DNA of 64,000 nt from Grimontia sedimenti (GCF_011045095.1 NZ_JAALDL010000001.1:529923-593922), one strand, 5' to 3'; positions 9,523-18,372 are shown, numbered from the stretch's first letter. The notes: generated by a model from the sequence alone, not told the origin. Translations and numbers: made by a program.

Positions 9523-10818
9523 TTATTCAGCAACACCTGAGCATTGGCCCGTGGTGACATTGAAACTGCCGCAAGACATTGGTTTCAGCCAGCTTGCAAA
9601 CAGGTCTTTTGAGCCCGTGAGGTAATCAGACCACGCATCACCCGCGACAACATCTGGGGTTTCCCACACGGTCACGAACTGGCCGTCGTCCTGAATCTCT
9701 CCAATCAATACAGGTTTAGTGATGTGGTGGTTAGGCATCATGGTTGCGAAACCGCCAGTCAGGTTTGGTACCGTTACACCAATGATCGATTCCTGAACGG
9801 CTTCAGAATCTGTGGTACCTGCTTTCTCAACCGCTTTCGCCCACATGTTGAAACCAAGGTAAGTCGCTTCCATGGGGTCGTTAGTCACGCGCTTGTCGTC
9901 TTTGATGTAGGCATGCCACTTCTCAACGAATTCGTCGTTGGTGTCAGTTTCCACACTCATGAAGTAGTTCCATGCGGCCAGGTGACCCACCAGCGCAGAA
10001 GTGTCCATACCAGACAGTTCTTCTTCACCGACTGAGAACGCCACGACAGGAATGTCTTCCGCTTCTACGCCCTGAGCAGCAAGCTCTTTGTAGAACGGCA
10101 CGTTGGCGTCACCGTTGATGGTAGAGACCACTGCGGTTTTCTTACCGGCAGCGCCAAATTTCTTGATGTCAGCAACGATTGACTGCCAATCAGAGTGACC
10201 AAATGGGGTGTAATTGATCATGATGTCTTCTTTCGCGACACCACTATCAATCAAATAGGCCTCGAGGATTTTGTTGGTCGTTCGTGGGTAAACATAGTCA
10301 GTACCTGCGAGTACCCAGCGCTCAACGCCAAGGTCTTTTTTCAGGTAATCAACAGCAGGAATTGCCTGCTGGTTAGGCGCAGCGCCAGTGTAGAACACGT
10401 TTTTCGAGGACTCTTCACCCTCGTACTGAACAGGATAAAACAGCAGGCTGTTAAGTTCTTCGAATACAGGTAAGACAGATTTACGTGAAACGGATGTCCA
10501 GCAGCCAAACACCACGTCTACTTCTTCTTTCTCAATCAGTTCGCGTGCTTTTTCTGCAAACAGCGGCCAGTTTGAAGCTGGGTCAACCACAACAGCTTCC
10601 AGCTTCTTGCCGAGCAAACCGCCTTTCTTGTTTTGCTCGTCCACCATCATCAACACGGTGTCTTTCAACGTCGTTTCACTGATCGCCATCGTGCCAGATA
10701 GCGAATGCAAGACACCCACTTTGATGGTGTCTTCTTCAGCGACAACCTGAAATGAAATGCCAGCACCAGCGATAGCCGCAGCACTTACCCAATTTAATGC
10801 AAACTTCTTCCCATTCAT
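9523..10818 (-). CDS. urtA: Urea ABC transporter substrate-binding protein UrtA
   Basis: UrtA is the periplasmic receptor that captures urea for UrtBCDE. The 431-aa protein begins with a signal-like segment (NWVSAAAIAGAGISFQVVAEE) and continues with the type I periplasmic-binding fold, including IKVGVLHSLSGTMAISE and VVFGCWTSVSRKSVLPV, motifs of the FmdD/UrtA family. The start at 10818 has GGAG at a good distance; the longer frame runs into the promoter. It is the first gene of the whole urea operon, downstream of a predicted sigma54 promoter. Confidence 0.96.
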   Translation of the reverse strand: MNGKKFALNWVSAAAIAGAGISFQVVAEEDTIKVGVLHSLSGTMAISETTLKDTVLMMVDEQNKKGGLLGKKLEAVVVDPASNWPLFAEKARELIEKEEVDVVFGCWTSVSRKSVLPVFEELNSLLFYPVQYEGEESSKNVFYTGAAPNQQAIPAVDYLKKDLGVERWVLAGTDYVYPRTTNKILEAYLIDSGVAKEDIMINYTPFGHSDWQSIVADIKKFGAAGKKTAVVSTINGDANVPFYKELAAQGVEAEDIPVVAFSVGEEELSGMDTSALVGHLAAWNYFMSVETDTNDEFVEKWHAYIKDDKRVTNDPMEATYLGFNMWAKAVEKAGTTDSEAVQESIIGVTVPNLTGGFATMMPNHHITKPVLIGEIQDDGQFVTVWETPDVVAGDAWSDYLTGSKDLFASWLKPMSCGSFNVTTGQCSGVAE

Positions 10819-10855
10819 TGCAAAAGCTCCTTTTGAGTATCTGGGATACCCTTGA

Positions 10856-10870
10856 GCAAGAGCCTTGCCA
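10856..10870 (-). promoter_or_regulatory. Predicted sigma54 (-24/-12) promoter of urtA
   Basis: Read on the minus strand the sequence is TGGCAAGGCTCTTGC. It matches the sigma54 consensus TGGCACGN4TTGC in all but one position, with exact 15-nt spacing of the GG and GC elements. The -12 GC lies about 40 nt upstream of the urtA ATG, leaving room for a short leader. Together with the enhancer-like NtrC site upstream, this indicates nitrogen-limitation control. Confidence 0.8.
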
Positions 10871-10969
10871 TAAACGAGATATTGCTCGCAAATAAATCTC
10901 AACCAGATGAAATAAAACAGGTTTTATACAGAGCATCAAACGTTATAGACGCGAATACAAAATTCAATA

Positions 10970-10986
10970 TGCATAAAAATGGTGCA
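10970..10986 (-). promoter_or_regulatory. NtrC-like binding site upstream of urtA
   Basis: The 17-mer TGCATAAAAATGGTGCA closely matches the enterobacterial NtrC site (TGCACCAAAATGGTGCA type), with two mismatches in one half. It sits about 110-130 bp upstream of the predicted sigma54 promoter, the usual enhancer distance for NtrC. Confidence 0.75.
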
Positions 10987-11152
10987 TAGAAATCCGCCCA
11001 ACGCACTACATTAGTCACTTCTTAGCTAGCAATGACGCGACGCACTTATATGGAGCATCGTTCTGTATTTTTTAGTACAGGCAGGAGAGATCAATCCGGA
11101 CGAACTATGCTTACGTAGTAGCAAACATGTTCTTTGTGGAAGGGCGTGTATC

Positions 11153-11599
11153 ATGAAAACGTTAACTTATCTTGGGGTGGCTCTGACTGGGCTGTTGTTC
11201 AGCACAAACATACTCGCCTACCCGATGTACGGTCTGATTGAACCCCACCGAACACTTATTTATTTTTCAAAAGGTTTCGATGAGAACGTCGCCTCTTTTG
11301 AACGTCAGTTACTGGTTCATCGCTGCCAGATTGATGACAGAGACCTCCATACCCTCATTTTAGACATGAACGATCTGTCCGACTCCCGCGGCCTATTCTC
11401 TTCTCAGGAAATCATCAAACTAATGAATAAATACCGCATAAAAAACAGCGAGCATACTGCTGTTTTAATCGGTAAAGATGGCACCGAAAAAGCGCGCTGG
11501 CGTCAGGGCTTCGATATCAATGAGATGGTGCAGATCATCGATGAGATGCCCATGCGGAAGGCGGAAATAAGGGAGAGAGGATTGAGGTGCAGTATTTAG
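11153..11599 (+). CDS. Secreted DUF4174 domain protein
   Basis: This 148-aa protein has a clear Sec signal peptide (TYLGVALTGLLFSTNILAYP, about residues 4-23). The rest fits the DUF4174 pattern: RTLIYFSKG, a long helix ending RCQIDDRDLHTLILD, and the C-terminal TAVLIGKDGTEKARWR, a thioredoxin-like fold without the CxxC pair. The molecular role is unknown. It is transcribed divergently from urtA and ends just before a strong hairpin terminator. Family assignment is from motif memory, not a search. Confidence 0.75.
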   Translation: MKTLTYLGVALTGLLFSTNILAYPMYGLIEPHRTLIYFSKGFDENVASFERQLLVHRCQIDDRDLHTLILDMNDLSDSRGLFSSQEIIKLMNKYRIKNSEHTAVLIGKDGTEKARWRQGFDINEMVQIIDEMPMRKAEIRERGLRCSI

Positions 11600-11618
11600 C
11601 TGTTGCTGTTCCGTCTAT

Positions 11619-11645
11619 AAAGGGGCATTGCGCCCCTTTCTTATT
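11619..11645. terminator. Bidirectional rho-independent terminator
   Basis: An 8-bp stem (AAAGGGGC / GCCCCTTT) with a 5-nt loop is flanked by A and T runs. It lies between the convergent DUF4174 gene and phhB and can serve both. Confidence 0.85.
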
Positions 11646-11658
11646 TGTCCAGCGAAGA

Positions 11659-12000
11659 TCAGTCTTCACACAGCAAATCTGTCTTGGCTGCACAGATAAA
11701 ATCATTTTTGTGCAAACCTTTAATTTTGTGGGTCCACCAGGTAACTGAACAGCTTCCCCACTCAAGTAGAATCGCAGGGTGATGCCCTTCCGCTTCTGCT
11801 AACTCCGCCACTTTGTCAGCAAATGCCCACGCCAATTTGAAGTTGCGGAACTTATAAACGCGTTGTAATTGGTTGATGCCATCCACCTCCAACAGTTGCC
11901 ACTCAGGAAGCGTGGACATCAAGCTTGCCGCTTCATCACCATCCACTCTTGGCGCATCTGCACGGCAGGCTTCACATTGCAGTTCTGACAATTGTTCCAT
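11659..12000 (-). CDS. phhB: Pterin-4a-carbinolamine dehydratase
   Basis: PhhB dehydrates 4a-hydroxytetrahydropterin produced by phenylalanine hydroxylase and so recycles the pterin cofactor. The 113-aa protein has the family motif [12 protein letters not shown] with the paired catalytic histidines, then [16 protein letters not shown] with the third histidine. The start at 12000 (MEQLSELQC) has GGAG upstream. It lies 10 nt after phhA on the same strand, forming the classic phhAB pair. Confidence 0.95.
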   Translation of the reverse strand: MEQLSELQCEACRADAPRVDGDEAASLMSTLPEWQLLEVDGINQLQRVYKFRNFKLAWAFADKVAELAEAEGHHPAILLEWGSCSVTWWTHKIKGLHKNDFICAAKTDLLCED

Positions 12001-12010
12001 TTCATTCTCC

Positions 12011-12802
12011 CTATTGTGCGATTTTCTGAGGGTAAAGTGGCGCATGCAGACCAAGAGCTTTTGCCCTGTTCACACACGCAAGCAAGTCGAGTTTCTCGAG
12101 TTCGTAAAGTTCATCGAGCGTACTTAAATAAAAGTAGATCGGTTGCAGAATGTCGATGCGATAAGGCGTTCTCATTACGTCGATCACATCCAGCTTCTTC
12201 CGAACCGGTTCATCGCTATTAAAGGCATACTCGGTTTCCGCAGGTGAAGACAAAATCCCACCGCCGTATATTGATAGCCCCTCGTCGTTTTGAACCAACC
12301 CAAACTCAACCGTAAACCAGTACAACCTTGCAAGATATACGCGATCTGCCTTCGATGCGTTCACTCCCAGCTTGCCATAATGTTGGGTAAATGAAGCAAA
12401 CGCTGGATGCGTCAACATGGCGCAATGACCGAAAATTTCGTGGAAGAAGTCAGGCTCTTGTAGATAGTCAAAGTCCTGCTGAGTGCGAAGAAAGGTCGCG
12501 ACAGGAAACCGTTTTGATGCAAGCAGCGCGAAGAAATGGTCGAAATCAATCAAAGCCGGCACAGGCTCCAGTTGCCAACCCGTTGTTTCTGCCAGAACAC
12601 GGTTGATGGAAGATATCTGTGGCGCACAATTTGTGGGCAAATCCAACAATGCCAGCCCATCAAAATACTCACGACACGCCTTGCCCTTGATGCAGTCTAA
12701 CTGTCTGGCGACAAGCTGCGTCCAGACTTCATGTTCGTCATCCGTCCAAGCGATCTGACCTTTAGAATCCAACGGCTTAGATTCGTATTGATGCTGTTTC
12801 AT
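12011..12802 (-). CDS. phhA: Phenylalanine 4-monooxygenase
   Basis: PhhA is an iron- and tetrahydropterin-dependent hydroxylase that converts L-phenylalanine to L-tyrosine. The 263-aa protein has the iron ligands in HEIFGH and the glutamate in WFTVEFGLV, as well as the pterin-loop region. Size matches bacterial single-domain enzymes. The ATG at 12802 has GGGAGG seven bases upstream; a GTG two codons earlier is too close to that site. It forms an operon with phhB. Confidence 0.96.
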   Translation of the reverse strand: MKQHQYESKPLDSKGQIAWTDDEHEVWTQLVARQLDCIKGKACREYFDGLALLDLPTNCAPQISSINRVLAETTGWQLEPVPALIDFDHFFALLASKRFPVATFLRTQQDFDYLQEPDFFHEIFGHCAMLTHPAFASFTQHYGKLGVNASKADRVYLARLYWFTVEFGLVQNDEGLSIYGGGILSSPAETEYAFNSDEPVRKKLDVIDVMRTPYRIDILQPIYFYLSTLDELYELEKLDLLACVNRAKALGLHAPLYPQKIAQ

Positions 12803-13165
12803 CGCCACGCCTCCCTGTTTCGTCTCTACAAAAAACGATAGCGGTTCAACAGAGAGAGGAAAACACCCGGGCGGGTTTTACAGAACACCAGTGCGTAACA
12901 TTTTATTTACATCCCGCTTTTACGCGAGCGGTGAGTGGAAGATGATTTTTGTCTCCCTCATCTTGCACGTCATTGCGATTAAGACAAAGATAACAATTGT
13001 AAGAGAAGGCAGACATTACGTGGCTTTCAGCGAGGTTCCCAAGCGCAAAAAAGCGTCTCACCTCGGAGAAGATCACATTAATCTAGCATGCAAGCTAATG
13101 ATTGATTTGCCGATAGTACGCTTTCGCGTAACATCGGTCAGGTCTGATTGAGAGGTAAGGTAGTC
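12803..13165. other. Divergent intergenic region phhA / EAL gene
   Basis: This 363-nt spacer separates the minus-strand phhAB promoter from the plus-strand EAL gene. A possible TyrR box lies at 12894-12911. Short ORFs here lack ribosome sites and family signal. Nothing else was recognised. Confidence 0.5.
12894..12911. promoter_or_regulatory. Possible TyrR box upstream of phhA
   Basis: CGTAAC-N6-TTTACA resembles the TyrR consensus TGTAAA-N6-TTTACA: the right half is perfect and the left is 4 of 6. TyrR/PhhR is the usual regulator of phhAB, and the site is about 100 bp upstream of phhA. Match strength is modest. Confidence 0.35.
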
Positions 13166-13999
13166 GTGGTTAAGCACTTGAGGACACAATCTGAATTTGA
13201 GGAATGCCTGCGCACCGATACAAATGGTGACGTGATGGCTGTCTTCAATGGATTGGAACTTCGCAGTGTCTTTCAGCCTATCTTCCGGGCAAATGGTACG
13301 GTACTTGGGTTTGAAGCACTGGTGCGGGCCAGACAAACGGATGGAGAGCCAGCCTGCCCTGCACATCTTTTCAGAAAGCTCGATCACGACCATCCGGACT
13401 TTATAAACCAAATCAGTATCGACAAACTTGCCCGCGTTATCCATCTCCGAAACTTTTCATCCTTTGCTGGCAATCACTCAATCTTCCTCAACATGCTGCC
13501 GTCTTCCGCTGTCGCTTCTATTGAAACCTTCTCCAACCAGAATCTGATAGTTAAGCGCCTCGCCGAATTGGGAATCCCCCGCCATCATGTTGTGTTGGAA
13601 GTTGTCGAACACCTGCATGCCGACACCCTCTCGCTCTCCGTTGCCATTACACAATCTATTAATAACGGCTTCCAAATCGCAGTAGATGACTACGGCGTAG
13701 AGGGCTCAGAGGAAATGCGTGTACGTATGATTCGCCCAAGCCTAATTAAGATCGACCGTTCTTTAGTGCAACGTTATGTAGAAGGCGAAGTAGAAACCAT
13801 GCTGCGTGCTGTTGCCCTCGCCAACGAAGTGAATGCTGAAATATTAGTGGAAGGCATCGAGAATCAGGAAGAATACGAAGCCATGCGCGCCCTGCACATC
13901 AATTACTTCCAGGGTTTCTATTTGGGCATGCCACAGCGCTTGGAAGATTTCTTTGCTGCCAACCCAGGCAAGCGCGGGCCGACCCAGAAGGTCGAATAA
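13166..13999 (+). CDS. EAL-domain cyclic-di-GMP phosphodiesterase
   Basis: This is a 277-aa stand-alone EAL protein, likely cytoplasmic, that should hydrolyse cyclic di-GMP to pGpG. The catalytic signature is complete: FEALVR, the Asn in FLNMLP, the Glu in LEVVEH, the double Asp in VDDYG, the Lys in IKIDRSL, the Glu of VEGIE and the Gln in QGFYLG. There is no GGDEF, sensor or membrane segment beyond about 35 N-terminal residues. A GTG start at 13166 is chosen for the AAGG upstream; a TTG at 13148 is also in frame. Confidence 0.88.
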   Translation: MVKHLRTQSEFEECLRTDTNGDVMAVFNGLELRSVFQPIFRANGTVLGFEALVRARQTDGEPACPAHLFRKLDHDHPDFINQISIDKLARVIHLRNFSSFAGNHSIFLNMLPSSAVASIETFSNQNLIVKRLAELGIPRHHVVLEVVEHLHADTLSLSVAITQSINNGFQIAVDDYGVEGSEEMRVRMIRPSLIKIDRSLVQRYVEGEVETMLRAVALANEVNAEILVEGIENQEEYEAMRALHINYFQGFYLGMPQRLEDFFAANPGKRGPTQKVE

Positions 14000-14146
14000 G
14001 AAAATCGGCTAATCTCTCACCACTCTCCCCCTGTTCTTCCAGTTATTTTTTATCAAGCCTCCGTTAAGTGCTAAAATCGCCGACAACTTTTCGCCTCAGC
14101 GCATGCTGACAGGCGTTTATACAGAATTACAAAGGCAATCATTCGC

Positions 14147-15091
14147 ATGATTAACAATTCCATCCAGTGGTTTCCGGGCCACATGCACAAAGCGCGCAAA
14201 GAAATCGAAGAAGTGGTACCAAAAATCGATGTGATCATCGAGGTACTCGACGCGCGCATTCCATTTAGCAGCGAAAACCCAATGATTCGCCGCATCCGCA
14301 AAGATAAGCCAGTGATTAAAGTGCTGAACAAGCGCGATCTGGCTGACCCGGAGATGACTGCCCTGTGGCTTGATCACCTTGAGAAAGAGCAAGGCGTAAA
14401 AGCGATGGCGATCACCACTGAGCAAATCAGTGAAGTGAACAAAATCATGGATCTTTGCCGTAAGCTTGCCCCTCACCGTGAAGAAATGGGCAAAAACATT
14501 CGCACCATGATCATGGGTATTCCGAACGTCGGTAAATCCACCATCATTAACACACTGGCTGGCCGTGTCGTCGCGAAAACCGGTAACCAACCGGCTGTGA
14601 CCCGTCAACAGCAACGCATTAACCTGCAAAACGGTGTGGTACTTTCTGACACCCCAGGGATCCTGTGGCCAAAAGTGGAAAACCCACACAGTGGCTTCCG
14701 GCTTGCAGCGACTGGCGCAGTAAAAGATACCGCGATGGAATATGACGAAGTGGCATTCTACACCGTGGAATATCTCGCAAGCGCGTACCCAGAACTGCTG
14801 AAAAAGCGCTACAACATCGAAGAGCTACCGGAAACTGAAGTGGAACTGATGGAAGCGATTGGCGAGAAGCGCGGCTGTTTGCGTGCTGGCGGCCGTATCG
14901 ACCTGCACAAAGCCTCAGAGATTCTGATTAACGATCTTCGCAACGGCGCACTGGGTCTCATCACGCTGGAGCACCCAGACATGATCAGCCAGGAACTGGT
15001 TGAAGTAGAAGAAGCCGCAGCACAGAAAGCAGAAGAAAAAGCGAAACACAAAGAAGAGCGTCGTAAACGTTATTTGAAGAATAAGCGCTAA
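14147..15091 (+). CDS. Circularly permuted ribosome-biogenesis GTPase (YlqF/RbgA type)
   Basis: This 314-aa GTPase has the permuted motif order G4-G1-G3: NKRD near residue 65, GIPNVGKST near 124 and DTPG near 170. It opens with the family motif IQWFPGHM. YlqF/RbgA proteins act in assembly of the large ribosomal subunit; that role is taken from the family. A lysine/glutamate-rich tail follows the domain. The gene stands alone and is closed by a strong terminator, immediately left of the cassette array. Confidence 0.92.
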   Translation: MINNSIQWFPGHMHKARKEIEEVVPKIDVIIEVLDARIPFSSENPMIRRIRKDKPVIKVLNKRDLADPEMTALWLDHLEKEQGVKAMAITTEQISEVNKIMDLCRKLAPHREEMGKNIRTMIMGIPNVGKSTIINTLAGRVVAKTGNQPAVTRQQQRINLQNGVVLSDTPGILWPKVENPHSGFRLAATGAVKDTAMEYDEVAFYTVEYLASAYPELLKKRYNIEELPETEVELMEAIGEKRGCLRAGGRIDLHKASEILINDLRNGALGLITLEHPDMISQELVEVEEAAAQKAEEKAKHKEERRKRYLKNKR

Positions 15092-15130
15092 GGCAAGATT
15101 CGAGATAAGAGTTTCGAGAGTTGAGATTGA

Positions 15131-15157
15131 AAAGCCCTGCGAATGCGGGGCTTTTTG
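15131..15157 (+). terminator. Rho-independent terminator of the YlqF-like gene
   Basis: A 10-bp stem (AAAGCCCTGC / GCGGGGCTTT, one G-T pair) with a 4-nt loop is followed by a T run. It marks the end of conserved sequence before the integron cassette region. Confidence 0.88.
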
Positions 15158-15286
15158 TTTTGGCTTTTGGTTCTTTCACTCCTTAGAACAGCGGAGGAAT
15201 GCTGTGAACACAAATCAGGCTAAGCGTCGAGCTTCAAACATGAAGCTATTTTTTTGGCCATTAATTATTGTGAAAGCTTTAACACT

Positions 15287-15700
15287 TCACATGGAATGGC
15301 TATTAAATTTGGTTATCACCTTGAACCCTTCACTCTCATACAGGTTCCTGGCATACAAGTTACCTTCAAGCACATAAGTTTCTGCTTTATCGCGGATTTT
15401 TTCCAACCCATGCTTAAGTAGTTGACGCCCAATTCCCTTATGAAACTCATTAGGGTCAACATACAACCATGTCACTTCACAGTCCCTTATGCCGACGAAA
15501 CCAACAACTTGCTCGTTGATGCATGCCACGAACTTTTGAGATAAAGTGAAACTTTCCAAGTCATTAACATCTTCCGCTAGCGGTACGAATGCCTTTTCGT
15601 CACATGTTCCTTTGAGTTCAATTGCCCTCGCCCTATCATGAATGCTACAAGTAACAAGCCAGTCACTATCTTCGTATTCCCGTATAGCTACTCTGCACAA
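15287..15700 (-). CDS. GNAT-family N-acetyltransferase (array left end)
   Basis: This 137-aa protein has the GNAT core: VGFVGIRDCEVTWLYVDP, then the acetyl-CoA loop HKGIGRQLL and ARNLYESEGF. Its substrate is unknown. The only sensible start is a TTG at 15700, with AAGGAA upstream. It has no attC after its 3' end, whereas every other cassette in the array does. It therefore marks a truncated or decayed array edge. The preceding attC (15742-15866) has lost two bases of its core, which should lock this cassette in place. Confidence 0.8.
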   Translation of the reverse strand: MCRVAIREYEDSDWLVTCSIHDRARAIELKGTCDEKAFVPLAEDVNDLESFTLSQKFVACINEQVVGFVGIRDCEVTWLYVDPNEFHKGIGRQLLKHGLEKIRDKAETYVLEGNLYARNLYESEGFKVITKFNSHSM

Positions 15701-15741
15701 AACTCAATTTCCTTGTGATAGATTTATTGAAATCACTGAAA

Positions 15742-15866
15742 AACATAGCCCTGTTGAGGGGTGAGCAACGCAATACCAAAGCCGCCGCATGCTACCTTAA
15801 ACACTGAGCGCAACGCATAGTAAAAATGCCACGCGTTGCGAATCACTCTTAAACAGTTTGTTAAGT
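15742..15866 (-). repeat. attC site 1, long class, with damaged core
   Basis: It follows the FRG gene. Read on the minus strand it begins with the core ACTTAAC and holds the class motif CAACGCGTGGC. At the other end, where sister sites have GGGCGTTA, this copy reads GGGCTATG: two bases of the GTTRRRY cleavage core are missing, so recombination here should be poor. Confidence 0.85.
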
Positions 15867-15872
15867 TTATTC

Positions 15873-16988
15873 TCACTCAAACATTTTTTCCTTAAGCTCT
15901 TCACATGTCCCATCTAACCCAGGAAACAAAGAGCCTGCTGTTAACCCCATTAAGGTCAACTCTCTTACAACTGAATTACGTTCGCTCCACGGAATATCTA
16001 TTACTTGTAGAAACTTATTGCCACTTTCTTTCTCACTATCAATTATTAGAGATTCAATGTCAGCAACGTTCGTAACAGTAGTAGTTGCTTGCTGCGGTAC
16101 CATTCTGTTGTTTTCTATAGCTAGTAAATCGATAACAGACAAATGCATTTGCCCCGTAAGCATGTTTTGATTTTGAACCCAGCTTTTTCTCCACTGAATT
16201 GAGTCAAAGATATAAATCCTAGCTTTTTTATTTGGGTTTTGTTCCGCTTGATGCTTTGATATGCCTCGGAAAGCAAAGAAGGCGGCTACATATGGGGAGT
16301 GAGACCAATCGAGCAGCGGGGTTGGATAACCATGATGTTGTGCCAGATTCAAAAAAGCGCCATGCTCTTGAGGGTTTGATAAATTAAATACATGTTGAGT
16401 TTTAGAACTTAGTGCTCTATGGAGCTGAGGTATATCTTCTACTTGATACCTTGTAAGGTCATACCTACCTCGGCGATGGAAACTTGTTTGGAGTTTCCAA
16501 GGTTCATTTTGACCACGATAGATAAATTCTTTTTGGTTTGTTAAAACAAACAACTTGAACTCATCCCAAGACATCTCTGTTACTTGGAGTTCTGACGCAG
16601 CATCCAAGGACGAAATTGAAAATATACCTTCAACTTCAGTGTCAATCTCCGTTTTCGCGCATACTTTAAGCTCGCTTCCTACCCGCTCGAAGGATATGTT
16701 TATCGTCTTTGGAAACGTAACATTGGGGTAAAACTGTTTTACAGCATCCCAAGTAACTTCAGTAAATGAGCCTGGTTGTAAAGGGTTTATCCAATTACTC
16801 TTACACTCACCAATACCTGACGAGATGTTACATTTTTCAATTTCAAAATGAGCTGTAAGCATAGGCTTGCTTGCATCGTAGTCAAAGAAGTATGCTACGC
16901 CACTAAAAGCTTCCAATTTTTCATCTATGTTAATAACAGCTTTGCCACTATTAGTGCCTTTAAATTCACCTACCCACTGACCTTTCAT
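15873..16988 (-). CDS. FRG-domain cassette protein
   Basis: This 371-aa protein has an N-terminal domain of about 140 residues rich in beta-type segments and a C-terminal FRG domain, named for the motif seen here as FIYRGQNEPW. The domain continues with AQHHGYPTPLLDWSHSPYVA, the conserved core. FRG proteins are common in cassettes, phage and defence islands; some have been proposed as toxins or effectors, but no activity can be claimed here. The ATG at 16988 is the frame start. It is followed by attC site 1 and preceded by attC site 2. Confidence 0.8.
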   Translation of the reverse strand: MKGQWVGEFKGTNSGKAVINIDEKLEAFSGVAYFFDYDASKPMLTAHFEIEKCNISSGIGECKSNWINPLQPGSFTEVTWDAVKQFYPNVTFPKTINISFERVGSELKVCAKTEIDTEVEGIFSISSLDAASELQVTEMSWDEFKLFVLTNQKEFIYRGQNEPWKLQTSFHRRGRYDLTRYQVEDIPQLHRALSSKTQHVFNLSNPQEHGAFLNLAQHHGYPTPLLDWSHSPYVAAFFAFRGISKHQAEQNPNKKARIYIFDSIQWRKSWVQNQNMLTGQMHLSVIDLLAIENNRMVPQQATTTVTNVADIESLIIDSEKESGNKFLQVIDIPWSERNSVVRELTLMGLTAGSLFPGLDGTCEELKEKMFE

Positions 16989-17004
16989 TGATACCTCATT
17001 ATAA

Positions 17005-17076
17005 ACTTAACGCCTTGCTCACCGGATAATTAAGAGCGAAGCGAGTAATTATTCCGAGTGCAGCAACTTGTTATAT
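17005..17076 (-). repeat. attC site 2, short class
   Basis: About 72 bp after the DUF6602 gene, with GTTAAGT core on the minus strand at one end and TATAAC at the other, and complementary arms around TAATTACTCGC. It is closely related to attC at 20352-20423. Confidence 0.8.
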
Positions 17077-17079
17077 TTT

Positions 17080-18351
17080 CTAGTAATTACTCGCCAACCA
17101 AGCGTCAAACCGCCCCGAATTGTTTTCAGCAAGGACAAAACGACCATCAGGTAATACTGCGGCAATAAGATTTTCAGAGTTTAATGATAAACTTTCACCA
17201 TCGTAAGTTGCAAAATTAGTAGAAGTGATTTGATCTATAAAATCACTGACACTTCCCGCTTCTTTTTCTGCAAACTCTATAAAATCAAGCTCTTTAGTGT
17301 AGACATCGCTTTTAGTTAGTTGATGGAATATTGCGTATACAGAAGAAGTAACTTCGACTGGCTCCCACTCGATAGTAGATGTTCTGGATTCCAGAGTTTC
17401 TTTTGATAACTCATCATACTTAAACATCCAGCCACCTTGATCTTCTTTGATAACAGCTTTCGCTCTTAGGAACTCATTTAGTCCCTCCATTTCAAGGTCA
17501 TCACCCCACGGCATTCCCACATCAAACTCAAGCGAGATCTTTGTCCAAATAAATTCAAGCATAAAAAGTACTGGGTTTGCCTTGCTAGACAACATGAAAT
17601 CCCAATAACCATCCCTTAAAGGTGATAAATACGGTCTTCCATTTCCCTTAACCAATGAATGTTCACCACAGATAATTAATTGTGGAAATGAAGGGACGCC
17701 ATAACCTGCACCAGTTCCTTCTTCCTCTAAGAATTTTATAAGACCTTCTCTTAAACCAAATTCAGAAGAGAAACCATCATAACCAAGCACAATTTTAACG
17801 GGCATTAATTGCTCCATGAAAATGGTGGTGTATATTAATTCGTTCTCTTTAGAGAGAGTTTCCCTATTATGGTAATTTGGTGCCGTAATCCCCGTAAGTT
17901 GTGAGAATGTTTTGTAAGAAGGAGATAAGTCTATTGCTTCATTTTCCTTATGTTCTCCTTCAAATAGGTACTTAGAGTAACTTTCAGAAACTTGTCTTAA
18001 TTTATAAAATGAATTGATTAAATCTTTTGAGTACAAATTTTTCTTTACTTCAAACACAGCAAGCACATCTTTAACGTGCCATTTGAACGATTTAGTATAC
18101 GGAATTTGCTCGCCTTCACCGCGAACTAACATACAATCCATTTGACCAGATAAGATTTCACCTCCATCCGTTATGAAGCCATCTACGATTTGTAAATTTA
18201 GCTGTGGTGGGATAGCTCTATTCAATAGGTCTGCTGATAAACCTTCATACATATCTCCAATCGTTGGGCCATGTTTCAATTCGTACGCATTTAGCTTGTC
18301 TGACTCTTCTTTCATGAAGCCTTGCAACAATTCTGCGACATTTTTTATCAT
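17080..18351 (-). CDS. DUF6602 protein, possible PD-(D/E)XK-like nuclease
   Basis: This 423-aa cassette protein matches the DUF6602 pattern: GPTIGDMYEGLSADLLNR near residue 28, then GQMDCMLVRGEG and VLAVFEVKKNLYSKD near residue 110. The D...EVKK arrangement resembles the catalytic core of PD-(D/E)XK nucleases, which is why a nuclease-like fold is suspected. The C-terminal half is unrecognised. At this size it is among the largest genes in the array. Function is not established; a role in defence is inference from fold and context. Confidence 0.72.
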   Translation of the reverse strand: MIKNVAELLQGFMKEESDKLNAYELKHGPTIGDMYEGLSADLLNRAIPPQLNLQIVDGFITDGGEILSGQMDCMLVRGEGEQIPYTKSFKWHVKDVLAVFEVKKNLYSKDLINSFYKLRQVSESYSKYLFEGEHKENEAIDLSPSYKTFSQLTGITAPNYHNRETLSKENELIYTTIFMEQLMPVKIVLGYDGFSSEFGLREGLIKFLEEEGTGAGYGVPSFPQLIICGEHSLVKGNGRPYLSPLRDGYWDFMLSSKANPVLFMLEFIWTKISLEFDVGMPWGDDLEMEGLNEFLRAKAVIKEDQGGWMFKYDELSKETLESRTSTIEWEPVEVTSSVYAIFHQLTKSDVYTKELDFIEFAEKEAGSVSDFIDQITSTNFATYDGESLSLNSENLIAAVLPDGRFVLAENNSGRFDAWLASNY

Positions 18352-18372
18352 TTTCGACTGCCTATGGGGAAA

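Larger units (their letters stand above)
10819..11152. other. Intergenic region urtA / DUF4174 gene
   Basis: This 334-nt divergent spacer holds the predicted sigma54 promoter (10856-10870) and NtrC-like site (10970-10986) for the minus-strand urt-ure operon. The half nearer the plus-strand gene shows no element I can support beyond general AT-richness. Confidence 0.7.

Noticed and set aside
13073-13444. Minus-strand frame over the EAL gene start
   Set aside because: Overlaps a gene with a full catalytic signature and has no ribosome site.
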